From the NCBI RefSeq assembly GCF_021730395.1, contig NC_069362.1, forward strand, positions 81,856,001 to 81,920,000: a DNA stretch of 64,000 nt, written 5' to 3'. The translations under genes and the position numbers were made by a program. Below the pieces are notes generated by a model that worked only from the letters and a program-made list of their open reading frames with translations, was not told the origin of the DNA and made no database searches. This stretch comes from Mercenaria mercenaria. Its lineage: Eukaryota; Mollusca; Bivalvia; Venerida; Veneridae. Below are positions 21,701 to 35,800 of this stretch, in pieces. Position 1 is the stretch's first letter, and each line of letters starts with the position of its first letter.

Positions 21701-23842
21701 TTGTGATCTTGACCTTGAGTTGACATGGTTGACTCATGAGTTCTTGATGAGGTGATCATTTGACCCAAGTTTAATGTAAATCCTTCAAGGGGTTTAGGAG
21801 ATACAGAATAAACACAAAATGGAAGGCTCAAACCTTTGACCTTGAGTTGTGACCTTGACCTTGAGCCGGCATGGCTGACTCATCAATTCTGCATATCGTG
21901 TTGATAAGGTGATCATTTGACCCAAGTTTGATGAAAATCCTTCAAGGGGTTTAGGAGATACAGAGCGGACACAAAATGGAAGGCTCAAACCTTTGACCTA
22001 GAGTTGTGACTTTGACCTTAAGCCGACATGGCTGAATCATAAGTTCTGCACATCGTCTTGATGGGGTGATCATTTAATCCAAGTTTCATAATTATCCTTC
22101 GAGAGGTTTAAGAGATACAGAGCGGACACAAAATGGTAGCCTCAAACCTTTGACCTTGAGTTGTGACCTTGACCTTGAGCAGACATGGCTGACTAATGGG
22201 TTCTGCACATCCTCTTGATGAGGTGATCATTTGACCCAAGTTTCATGAAAATCCTTCAAGGGGTTTAGGAGATATAGAGCGGACACAAAATGTTACGGAA
22301 GGACAGAAGGATGGAAGGACGGACGGAGACCATTCCTATAACCCCCCACCACTTGTGGCGGAGGAGTAACAATAGGCGATTATAAAATGTATCTGTCTCA
22401 TAATGGTTATATGATTTGTCAGAGGTAAATGGGCGTACAATATTTAACCTTGAGTATACTGCAACCATGAGCTTTTGACCTAAAGCCGCTAAGAACAATT
22501 TCTGATCATAAACAATCATGCTATGAAGTTTCATTGTGGTAGGCTTATAAGTTTCTTACATACCTGCCTGTGCAAGACAGGGTTTTCCCATACCTTACAA
22601 CACGGAATAGAAATCCGAGCTCTAGTGACTTTTTTATCCACACTGTCCAGAGGGTTTGGAAAACACCTACCTTACTGAGCAGACATGTTAGATCCTTTTA
22701 CTTGCCTACCTTTTATACTGTTGCAACATTTTCAAAGTTAATGTAAAACTAGAAGATGTTTTTATAGAAAAGCGCCATGTCTCCCCGTATGCGTAGTTGT
22801 ATAACCAAGAAAACAACAGGGAACAGGAGCGGAAGTCAAAGAGACACTGATGGTTGGCAACAATAGGGATCATCTACTTGGCATGTCCAATCATCCCACC
22901 AAGTTTCAACATACTGGGCCTAATGGTTCTCAAGTTATGAATTGGAAACCGTTTTCTATATTCAGCCCCTGTGACATCAACCTTGGATTGAGTGACCCCC
23001 TAAATCAGTACGGGTCATCTACTTTGATGTCCAATCATCCTATTAAGTTTCAACATTTGGGTCAAGTGGTTCTCAAGTTACTGACTGGAAGGCGTTTTCA
23101 ATGTTCAGCCCCCTGTGACTCTGACCTTTCATGAAGAAACCCCAAAAGTAATAGGGGTCATCTACTCTGTAAGTCCTATCACCGCATGAAGTTTGAAGGT
23201 TCTAGGTCAAATGGATCTCAATTTATTGACTGGAAATGGATTTCCATGTTCTGTTCACTGTGACCTGGACCTTCAATAGAGTGATCCCAAAAGTAATAGG
23301 GATCATCTCTGCATGTCCAATCATCCTTTGAAGTTTCAACATCCTGGATCAAGTAGTACTCACGTTATTGATCTAAAATGGTTTTCCATGTTCAGGCCCC
23401 TTTGACCTTGACCTTTAAAGAGTGGCCCCCAAAATAAATAGGGGTCATCTACACTGCATGACCAATCATCCTATGGAGTTTCAACATTCTGGGTAAAGTG
23501 GTTCTCAAGTTATTGATCGGAAATGGTTTTTGAGCATATTATTAAATTTAACAAGAGTGCAAGAATGTCACAATATACGCCCGTCACAGCAAATTTCTTT
23601 ACTCTAGCACCTGTATTTGCAAATGGAATTTTAATTTTGTGGTAATGTTTGTAATAACTAAGTGTTTTGTTTTTCTTAGTCCACAAAAAAACTCCTTACC
23701 AGGTAGAGATACCTTAAAATACACCTAAAATTGGAAAGTAACATCTATGTTGTACCACAGAAAAGTGGTCTTGGTTTTTCCCTACGCTCAATTATAAAAA
23801 AGTTACAATATAAGTTATTTATAGTAACAACTAAGGGAAGTT

Positions 23843-23886
<44 letters not shown>

Positions 23887-26800
23887 AAAAAAAAAAAAAT
23901 GTAAGTCCTCACAAAAATCTTTACCAGGTAGAGACTGGTCAAAATACACCTCAAAATTGGATGTAGCATGCATGTTGTACTACAGAAAAGTGGTCTCGAT
24001 TTTTCCCTACGACTAGTAATGAAAAACTTACAATATAAGCTATTTATAGTAACAACAAAGGGAAGTAATTCTAAAGAAGGGAACTGCACATGACACTTCG
24101 TCTCATGATGATGTATAATTGTGTCAAGTTACATCAAAATCCCTCCATGCATGAAGAAGAAATGCTTCGGACAAAGACATTCTTGTATCTGACCTTTGGC
24201 CTCTGTGACCTTGACCTTAGACCTAGGGACCTGGTTCTTGCGCATGACACTACGTCTCGTGGTGGTGAACATTTGTGCCAAGTTATATCAAAATCCCTCT
24301 ATGCATGAAGAAGAAATGCTCCGGACAAGGTTTTCATTCTTGTATCCTTTGACCTCTAAGTGTGACCTTGACCTTAGACCTAGAGACCTGGTTCTTGCGC
24401 ATGACACTCCGCCTCATGGTGGTGAACATTTGTGCCAAGTTATATCAAAATCCCTCTATGCATGAAGAAGAAATGCTCCGGACAAAGTTTTCATTCTTGT
24501 ATCCTTTGACCTCTAAGTGTGACCTTCACCTTAGACCTAGGGACCTGGTTCTTGCGCATGACACTCCTTCTCATGATGATGAACAATTGTGCCAACTTTC
24601 ATCAAAATCCCTCTATGCATGAAGAAGATATGCTCCGGACAAAGTCATTCTTGAATTTGACCTTTGACCTCTAAGTGTGACCTTGACCTTAGACCTAGGG
24701 ACCTGGTTCTTGCGCATGACACTCCGTCTCATGATGGTGAACAACTGTGCCAAGTTTCATCAAAATCCCTTCATGCATGTAGAAGATATGCTCCGGACAA
24801 GGTCTGTGGACGCCGCCCGCCCGCCAACCCACCCGCCCGCCCGCCCGCCCGCCAGGGGCGTTCCCATAATACGTCCCGTTTTTCAAACGGGCGTATAAAA
24901 ATTAGACGAGACTTACCTGTAAGTTGAAGTATAATTTGAATTCTATGAGTTAGAAATAAAAGGAGGTCTAAAATGAGTATGTACTTCGCACATGCGCAAT
25001 CAGTTTTTTAACTCTATTTTCTGGTTTTCCAAACAATAGCTAGCAATGTATGTTTAATAACCTACGTTAGCTATTGCTATAATCTGGAAATAAGATCATG
25101 GCATGCAATTAAATTACATTATAACAAATGTGATTCTGCACAGCAGAGTAATAAAAAATTTTCTTCCCTTAGTAAAATTGATTCTATGAGTTTAGGGTGG
25201 GATGTGGAGGGATTTTAGACCTCCTTTTATTTCTAACTCATAGAATTCAAATTATACTTCAACTTACAGGTAAGTTTCCTCTAATTTTTAAATTCTATTT
25301 CGTTGAGAAATAAAATTTCGTCTAAAATGTGATTTTAACGCGGAAAATCAGAAAATATTTCAGACTGAGACAAACGAGCAAGTGAAGTAATGGAAGATAT
25401 ACGTGTATATGTCTCTATTCATATAAATGCCTGTTGTATAAATATTGAGATTATCGTCATTTTTGGCCAGTACTGAATTAGCTTAAAGGGACACACCTCG
25501 AATATGGTAGTATGATAGAGAACTGTGTTCTTATTTCTAACCATTATCTCTGCAAAACTGCCGATTCAAATGTCTTCTTCGTTATTGGTTTGTCATAGTA
25601 TTTCTGGAATGTTCCTGCATTAGACCATCCGGCTTGTTTAATAATGTCTTCTACAGGTATTCCTTTAGATTGGGTTTTCTAAGTTGCTGCTGCTCGAATA
25701 CTGTGTGGCCCAAATTCATTTACATTTATTCCAGCACGGTACATTACAGTCTTGATCCATCTTGCAATGGTGTCCTTAGAGACTGTTTTATGTGGCTTCA
25801 CATAACTTATAAAAAATCTAGTATCTCAAAGTTCCTTAAAGTTCTTGTTCGTTTAAAATATTCTTTTATCACAAAATAAACACATAGTCACCTATCTGTC
25901 GGATACGCTTTAAAATGCATGAACGAGAACTGTTCACCTGGACGACTTTGCTTAAGTAATCCCTCAAAATATATAACAAATTCAGAGCTCGTCTTACTTA
26001 GAGAGCTGATAGTCAGTAAATGTAAACTATGTACACTGGCTGCATTTGTAAGAGCCATCAAGGTAACCAATTTTAATGTGAAGTCCTTGAGAGTTAAAGT
26101 TCTTACTGGAGACAATTTTCTTAGGTATTGTAGTACCAGATTTACATCCCAAATGTTAGAATAACTTGCCTGTGGCGGTCTGATGTTGTATATTCCCTTC
26201 AGGAAACGTATTACCAAAGGATGCTGACCGGCAGAAAAAGACTCTATGCTGATTCCCAATGCAGATAAAGTTGACCTGGCTGTATTAAGGGCACTTTATC
26301 CTAGACCCTTTTCATATAGATACGTCAAGAATTCACAGAGGGAGATGTTTCACTAACCTTTTGTTTACTACAGAAAAGAAGCCACTTGTTAATGTATGAT
26401 TTATATCCTTTTCTAGTCGACTGTCGCCATGATGCAAGGAGTATAGAGGTTGCCTTGCTAGAAAGACCTCTGCTTCAGAAAGAGTTCCTGATACACGACA
26501 AGCTATCATATTCATTTTTCTCCACAGAGGATGAATTTGGTCTGAATGTGGCATTTTCAGTAGAGTTTTGCTTTTGGGAATTACTCTTGGTCTGTCTGTC
26601 AGCATTTTCATAACAACAGGGAACCTCGGTTGAGTTGTCCATAGTGGTACAATTATTATTGCTTGAGCCTGGTCTTGTTGGATCTTCCAAACACAGCGAC
26701 CGATTACACTGAAAGGAGGAAAAATGTATATCAATGTAAAAGCACTCCATGAATTTAGCACAAGGGTTTGGTTTAAATGAACAGTACATTTGGACCTTAT

Positions 26801-29800
26801 GATTAAGTCTAGATGCGAACAAATCAATGGTGGGTGTCTGCCAAATCTTGCAAATTTTACAAAAAATGTCATTTCTGATTTCCCACTCAGTATTGTCACT
26901 GAACTGTCTTGAGGGAGCATCTGCTTCATTATCTTTCCCTGCCACATGGCCACATGATAACCATACATTATGTTGCAGACACTATAACCAGATATCTCTA
27001 CTGAATTCATTACAGGCAAATGACTTACAACCACCGAAGTTATTGACATAGCACACTGCCGTAGTAGAATCTGATAAAAAATTTATGTGTTTGTCAGAAA
27101 TTTTATCAGCCAGAGCTTTTAGAGCAAATAAAATTGCTTTCAGTTCAAGGACATTAATGTGTAATGCTTTTTCTTCATTTGTCCCTCTACCACCTATTTT
27201 ATTCCCTTCATAAACCAGACCCCAACCTAGGTGCGAGCCATCAGTCTGAATGACGAGATCAGGATTCCCTTTGTGCAATCGTCGAATTTGTTTGTGAATA
27301 TTATTGAACCACCATTGAAGGTCTTGTTTCATGCTAATTGATATGTACATGTAAGAGTCAAAATCACCCTATTTTCTCGAAGGGCATTAGCTTTAGCTCT
27401 TTCAAGGTTTCTATAGAAAAGTTTGCCATATTCTACAGCTGAAAATGATGCCACTAAGAGGCCTATGACCTTCGCTACTTGTCTGATAGTGGCCCTGTGA
27501 CTGAAATATAGTTTACGATATTCATTTGCAATCTGATCTTTTTTGTCATCAGGCAGATACACAATCATTTGTTCTGAATCAATCATATTTCCTAAATGTC
27601 TGATAGTTTTTGTTGGTTCTAGAATTGATTTTTCTTTGTTTATTGGGAGTCCTAAACTGGTCATTAAATTTTTTGTATCACAAATGTTGTCAATGCATTC
27701 TTGCACCGAGTTTCCTCCCAACAGACTGTCATCTATAAAGCCAGTACTTATATGGCCTTGATTTCTTAAAAAGCATATACAGGTTTTAAGAGGAGTGTGA
27801 AAATCATTGGCCCGTGAGCCAAACCATTCGGCATTGTTCGAAACTGAAACATTTTGTCTCTGAATGTGAACCGTAAGAATTTTTGATGTTCTTTAGCTAT
27901 TTTTATGCTATAGTAAGCATGTCGAGTATCGATGCTGGCCATCAGCGTATCTTTTGAGATTATATTGACAGCTGTTTCAAAAGTATCCATTTTAAAATGA
28001 TGGTACGGAATAAATTTGTTTAATTCTTTTAGATTGAGTATTAGCCTGTATTCTCCACTTTATCTTTTTCTTGAGAAAAATTGGAGATATAAATTGACCT
28101 ATTGTGTAAGTCACTTCTTTTATGACCTGCATCTGTAATAATATTTTGATTTCAGATTCAGTTATCAATTCTTCACTGGTACTAAAATGACTCTCTTGAA
28201 CTGGAGTGGTTTGTGACGGTTCAACGCCATCTATAAATTCAATGTGACAATTCTTTACTAGGTCTAAAATGCATGGGTCATTTGTTATTTGTTCCCATTT
28301 GGAGACAAAATGTTGCAATCTACCAGCTATAAATTCTGAACTTACCTGATTGGTGTTTATTTCCTTGCTCCTCTGCGTACCAAGTTTTCTGGCTCGACTG
28401 ATTGGCCAAATCTGTGATGACCTCTACCATAACCATAGGCTGGTCGATGACCACCACGAAACTGGCCTCTAAACTGGCCACGTCCTCTGTATCTGCCTCT
28501 TACAAACTGACTCTGGTGCATTCTATTGCCCATTTTGTTGCAATCTTCAATTTCTTTGGCAGTCTTTGAAACGTCATCACCAAAGAGCAAAGGGCAGCGA
28601 ATGAGAGCACAAGTGGGTATATTCTGCTCGAAGTTCAGGTCTTAAAAAGTCCCTTCGTGCCATATTGACTTGGTAATTGGCATGGCCAATCAAAGCTAGT
28701 GCATCATTGCAGCCTTCTATTAAGCCAGTCATATCAACATCAGTCATATCATTTTCAGTCAGAACTTTCTCAAATTTTGCAGCTCTATCCATGGTCTTGG
28801 TGAGGAAAACACCAGCTTTTACAATAGATTTTTCAATGTTTTGAAGTTTTTTGTCGTTTGTTCGGGCTCTACTTGAAACTACATCCCAAATTAACTTATT
28901 CAGTCTTCCTTCACTAAGTGCCTCACAATTTGAAGGCCGAGCTGAGCTCTCGTCTTTTGTCATTTTATCAACATGTTCCTCACTCATGCCTTTTCTGAAC
29001 AATTCAAAAACATTATCTGCCAACACACAGTCAACATCCGAGCTGGTTGTTTCAGTTAGTTTGAATATGTTAACTAGGCTAGAAAATCTGCAGACTGATG
29101 TATTGAAATCACTGCCACAAGCTGATGTCTGTGAATCATGGTCGGACTCCATCCGAAATCTTTTAGCAGGTGGTGCATTACCACTGTCATGAAAATCTAA
29201 ACCTTCGTCAAAATAATCATAATCCTCACTGTAATCGAAAGATTTTTCGATATCATCAACACGTTTCACCAAGGCAGTCTGAGAAGACTGTAGAAATTTA
29301 AGGCATTCAAGAACTGCACTTTCTTGTACATTTTTCCGAGTTGATAAATCATCGGGAACACTGTTATTTCCATCATCTACTTTTTTCAAAGGCGCTTTAC
29401 CCTTAGAGGAACTAGATTTGTTTTTAGTATTCTCGTGTCCTTTTTTCTCGGATTTCGAGTCTTTTGCCGAGTCGGCCATATCGTGAAAACTAATGACACT
29501 AAGTGTACCGCACCACGTGCAGTGAAAACAACACAAAAAATATCACTGAATATAGAAAAGTTTGCAAAATTAACGTGCCACGCACGATTTATAAATTGAA
29601 CACTCAAATTCCACACCATAATTATCACCCTACGGGTGAAAGTCGTGGAAATATCGGCGGTTTTAGAAATTGTCAACGCTACGCGTAGACTTATGCGCCA
29701 TGAAGCGGAAGCACACTGATTGGGCATGCGCAAAGTACATACTCATCTTAAACAAAATTTTATTTCTCAACAAAATAGAATTGTGTACTTAAAGGCAATT

Positions 29801-32800
29801 GTCTTGTAGATGGGTCTCTAATTTGTTGGTCATGTACTGTCCTATTTCTGAGTTTATCAATATTCAATACAGCCATTACAAGCTAGTACATTTAGTACAT
29901 TCTGAACAGTGCAGTCCATACGTTCTTCCACATGAAATATTTCATTATTTCTACTTTCAGTTTATGAGATATGAACCACACAAATTTGGATGGATGGACA
30001 GATAGATAGACAATGGCAACTTGGAAGTGCTCCCCAAAAATTTGGTCGGGGCACAAAAACCAAGGACCAATCACTTAAAGAGTTTGACAGAAATTGGCTT
30101 GGTGGTTTTAAAGGAGACGTTCTTTAAAGCAACTGACAAGATAACAAACAGACAAATGATCTGAAAAGCTCGCACTAAGCACTTCCTGCTCAAGTGAGTG
30201 AAAAACTGAACCAAATTGGGTTGCAGATGATGATGAAAAGGTGAGGTCAATAGCTCTCCCTTTTTCTTCAAATAGTCAAGCTAAAAATAAGTACATACAC
30301 TATAGGTTGCTGTTGGCATTCCACCAGTCTCTGCTAGATCATCAGTATCATCATCGTCAGAGGCATCATCCTGTACGTACCCACTGTAACCTGGTTGCAG
30401 ACGGTCAAGTCTCTCATCTGACTCAACCCCATAGTCATCATCTCCCTCTGCTTGTTTAGGCAACAATGCTTCTGGCCAGAAAAATGGCTCATGTGGTTCT
30501 GCTATACCCTGAAAAGATGTTAGAAACAAGAGGACCATGATGGTCCTGAATCGCTCACCTTGACCTAGATATTATAAAGATAAAAATTCTGACCAATTTT
30601 CATGAAGATCCATTGAAAAATATGGTCTCTTGGGAGGTCACAAGGTTTTTCTATTATTTGACCTATTGACCTAGTTTTTTAAGGCACGTGACCCAGTTTC
30701 AAACTTGACCTAGATATCATCAAGGTGAACATTCTGACTTATTTTCATGAAGATCCATTCAAGGGTATGGCCTCTAGAGAGGTCACAAGGTTTTTCTATT
30801 TCAAGACCTACTGACCTAGTTTTTGACCGCAGTTGACCCAGTTTCAAACTTGATCTAGATATCATCAAAATAAACATTCAGACCAACTTTCATACAGATC
30901 CCATGAAAAATATGGCCTCTAGAGAGGTCACAACGTTTTTTCATTATTTGACCTACTGACCTACTTTTTGATGGCACGTGACCCACTTTCGAACTTGACC
31001 TAGATATGATCAAGATGAACATTCTGACCAATTTTTATGGAGATCCATTCACAAGTATGGCCTCTAGAGAGGTCACAAGGTTTTTCTATTTTAAGACCTA
31101 CTGACCTAGTTTTTTACCTCACATGACCCTGTTTCGAACTTGACCTAGATATCATCAAGATGAACATTCAGACCAACTTTCATGAAGATCCATTGAAAAA
31201 TATGGCCTTTAGTGAGGTCACAAGGTTTTTCTATTATTTGACCTACTGACCTAGTTTTTAATGGCACGTGACCCACTTATGAACCTGACCTAGATATCAT
31301 CAAGATGAACATTCAGACCAACTTTCATACAGATCCCATGGAAAATATGGCCTCTAGAGAGGTCACAAGGTTTTTCTATTATTTGACCTACTGACCTAGT
31401 TTTTGATGGCACGTGATCCACTTTCGAACCTGACTTAGATATCATCAAGGTGAACATTCTGACTTATTTTCATGAAGATTTCATGAAATATATGGCCTCT
31501 AGAGAGGTCACAAGGTTTTTCTATTTTTAGACCTACTGACCTAGTTTCTGACCACACGTGACCCAGTTTCAAACCTGAGCTAGATATCATCAAGATGAAC
31601 ATTCAGACCAACTTTCATACAGATCCCATGAAAAATATGGCCTTTAGAGAGGTCACAAGGTTTATCTATTATTTGACCTATTGACCTAGTTTTTGACGGC
31701 ACGTGACCCAGTTTCGAACTTGGCCTAGATATCATCAAGGTGAACGTTCTGACCAATTTTCATGAAGATCTTGCGAACTATATGGCCTCTAGAAAGGTCA
31801 CAAGGTTTTTCTATTTTTAGACCTACTGACCTAGTTTTTGACCGCACGTGACCCAGTTTCGAACTCGACCTAGATATCATCAAGGTGAACATTCTGACCA
31901 ATCTTCATGAAGATTTTGTGAAATATATGGCCTCTAGAGAGGTCACAAGGTTTTTCTATTTTTAGACCAACTGACCTTGTTTTTGACCGCACGTGACCCA
32001 GTTTCGAACTTGACCTAGATATCATCAAGGTGAACATTCTGACCAATTTTCATGAAGATCCATTGAAAATTATGGCCTCTAGAGAGGTCACAAGGTTTTT
32101 CTATTTTTAGACCTACTGACCTAGTTTTTGACGGCACGTGACCCAGTTTCGAACTTGACCTAGAATTTACCAAGATGAACATTCTAACCCATTTTCATAA
32201 AGATCCCATGAAAAATGTGACCTCTAGAGATGTCACAAGGAAAAGTTTACGCACGGACGGACACACACACGGACGACGGACACCGCACGATCACAAAAGC
32301 TCACCTTGTCACTTTGTGACAGGTGAGCTAAAAAATAACAAATATTCTGCCTACAAATTTCAGTACATTTGATATTTTGTGATCAAAGCTTGAACTAACA
32401 TTTTCCTGATGTCCTATGTAAGCGAAACCTTTACTGCTGAGATATGCTTTATACGAGATGTATGGTTAATGTTAATGATTCAAATATTTATACTCATTGT
32501 TTCAAAGGGGAATCACTCCTATGACTATTTGTATCCTTACCAACTGTGAATCAAGCTGTTCGCAAACTTTCTGACTTTTATACAAGTCTTTATCAACATT
32601 TCTATTCCTCATTTTTTCATCATTCGTTTCATGAAGGTTTGTTTATGTTCAACTTCCATCTTTTGTCTCTTTGCACTCCAATATTTGTGCATTTGAACCC
32701 TCTCATCTTTCTTTCTCTTCTGTTCGGTCTCACGCCCAAGTCCCCCTCTACCAGTTTTCACTTCAACTGGGATAGGCTCTGTTCTTCCAACACCTTAAAA

Positions 32801-35800
32801 CATCAAAAATGAAAATATACCAAGTTGTTCTAGTATATTCTAAACTGTTTGCTGAAATAGAATGTGAACTATCAAGTGTAACAATGATGATTACCTAGAT
32901 TAACAAGACCTCTGCCTAACTGGGCATTCTAAATGGGACAGGCCAGTAAATAAGACCAGTGTAAGTGCTCTTAAGCCCTTCCATCTAATAACAGATTACA
33001 TGACGCAATCTCACAATGTGAAGTCTGAAACCATTTGGCTTAGAAATGTTTTGAGAAACCTGCTTACATGCAAAACATAGACCTAAAATTTTACGTTAAA
33101 AGGGGAAAAAGGGGCATAATTTTGACAAAATAAAAGTAGAGTTATGAAACTTATCCTGTGGGGGGGTGTGTGTGTGGGGGGGGGGGGGTCATTTAATGTT
33201 GCAAAAGACATGTGTTTAGTTTGAAAGCATTTGCCCAAGTAGTTGTACAGAAACCTGCTTACATGCAAAACCTTCGTAACTGAACATGGATGCTGACGAA
33301 AGGGTGATTCCAAAAGCTCTACTATATGAAAAGTTTCAAATAGTCAAGCTCAAAATGTTCCAACTGAAATTTATAAAGCAATAAATGTTATGAGAAGTAA
33401 CCCTTTTATTCAGTCTCAGAATGCTGAATGCTACTGACCAAGTTAGAAGAACATCTATCAAGCCGTGCATGAGAAATTTTCTTAAAGTACAAGAGGGTCA
33501 TGATGACCCTGAATCCCTCACCTGAGTAATATGAGCCACACATTTAAAATGGCAAACTGATGCTAAAATATTAGAAAGTAGGTCAGTAGGTCACATTCAT
33601 GGTCACTGAAAGTCAGTTTTACTATCAGTGTGCAAAGCTGTACATGTCACCCAAAGTTCAAGGCTTTATTTTAACAAGAGCTGTCTGATGACAGCGCGCT
33701 CGACTTTTCCAAGCATTGATTGAAGAATGGGGTCAAAATATTTCCACGGATATTCAGACAAAAGAAATAAATAGATTAGACAAACAATGTTCCTGTATTT
33801 CTTTGATTTCGATAAGTCTTGCACTAAATGGCAATGTATGAGCCAATTTCAAAGTCCAAAAAGGGCCATAATTCAGTCAAAATAGTTATGTACTCTTGCC
33901 TACAGATGGAAATCATAATGATAAACAAGTGTTCAAAGTTTAAAAGCCATATGTCAATAGTTTTGACAAAACATGGATTTGTATGAAAACAGAACCAATT
34001 TCAAAGTCCAAAAAGGGCCATAATTCAGCCAAAATAGATGACAGAGTTATGTTCTCTTTCCTACAGATAGAGACTATTATACTAAACAAGTGATAAAAGT
34101 TTCAAAGCCATATGTCAAACACTTTACAAAAAATATGAACTGGTACAAAAAACTTATCCAAGATTTCTAAGTCAAAAGGGGCCATAATTCAGCCAAAATC
34201 CTTGATGGAGTTATGTAGTCTTGCCTATAACTGGCCATGGTGATGCTAAACAGGTGTTAAAAGTTTCAAAGCTTTATCTCAAAAGACTTTGTCAAAATAT
34301 GAACTGGTACGGAATATTAACCCAGATTTCTAAGTCAAAAAGGGCCATAATTCAGCCAAAATCCTTGATGGAGTTATGTGCTCTTGCCTACAACTGGACA
34401 TGGTGATGGTAAACAAGTGTTGAAAGTTTCAAAGCTTTATCTCAAAAGACTTTGTCAAAATATGAGCTGGTACGGAATATTAACCCAGATTTCTAAGTCA
34501 AAAAGGGCCATAATTCAGCCAAAATCCTTGATGGAGTTATGTGCTCTTGCCTATAACTGGACATGGTGATGGTAAACAGGTGTTAAAAGTTTCAAAGCTT
34601 TATCTCAAAAGACTTTGTCAAAATATGAACTGGTACGGAATATTAACCCAGATTTCTAAGTCAAAAGGGGCCATAATTCAGCCAAAATCCTTGATGGAGT
34701 TATGTACTCTTGCCTATAACTGGCCATGGTGATGGTAAACAGGTGTTAAAAGTTTCAAAGCTTTATCTCAAAAGACTTTGTCAAAATATGAACTGGTACG
34801 GAATATTAACCCAGATTTCTAAGTCAAAAAGGGCCATAATTCAGCCAAAATCCTTGATGGAGTTATCTGCTCTTGCCTACAACTGGCCATGGTGATGGTA
34901 AACAAGTGTTGAAAGTTTCAAAGCTTTATCTCAAAAGACTTTGTCTAAATATGAACTGGTACGAAAAACTAAACCCAGATTTCTAAGTCGAAAGGGGCCA
35001 TAATTCAGCCAAAATCCCTGATGGTGTTATGTACTCTTGCCTATAACTGGCCATGGTGATGGTAAACAAGTGTTGAAAGTTTCAAAGCTTTATCTTAAAA
35101 GACTTTGTCAAAATATGAACTGGTACCAAAAACTTAACCATGATTTCTAAGTCAAAAGGGGCCATAATTCAGCCAAAATCCTTGATGGAGTTATGTGCTC
35201 TCGCCTATAACTGGCCATGATGATGGTAAACAAGTGTTGAAAGTTTCAAAGCTTTATCTGAAAAGACTTTGTCAAAATGTGGACTGGTACGAAAAACTTA
35301 ACCAAGGTGTGACGCCGACGCCGTGGTGAGTAGGATAGCTCTACTTATTCTTCGAATAGTCGAGCTAAAAAACAAATAAGTAAGTCATTAAGTCAAGGTC
35401 ACAGTAAAGTGACCCCTAATTGCTTAGGGTTATCAGGTAATTATAATTAACTAGAAAATGCTTTTGTAAAAAAGCGCATGTCTCCCCCAATGCAAAGTCC
35501 TATAGGCAAGAAGTCAATAGGGGTCAGGAGCGAAAGTCAAAGAGACACTGATGGTTAGCTGCAATAGGGATCATCTTCTTGGCATGTCCAGACATCCGGC
35601 TAAATTTCAACACTCTTGGCCTAGTGGTTCTCAAGTCACTGTTCAGGCTCCTGTGACCTTGACCTTTGATCAAGTCACCTCAAAATAAATAGGGGTCATC
35701 TACTCTGCATGTCCAATCATCCTATTAAGTTTCAACATTGTAGGTCAAGTGGTTCTCAAGTTATTTCCAAAAAATGATTTTACATGAACAGGCCTCTGTG

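Noticed and set aside
24664-24927. Frames rich in Pro and Arg
   Set aside because: Translation of the CCGCCCGCC tract preceding the family D hairpin.
34221-34895. Four consecutive 61-63-codon frames with nearly the same protein
   Set aside because: Produced by the 163-bp units of the family G element, not by a gene family.
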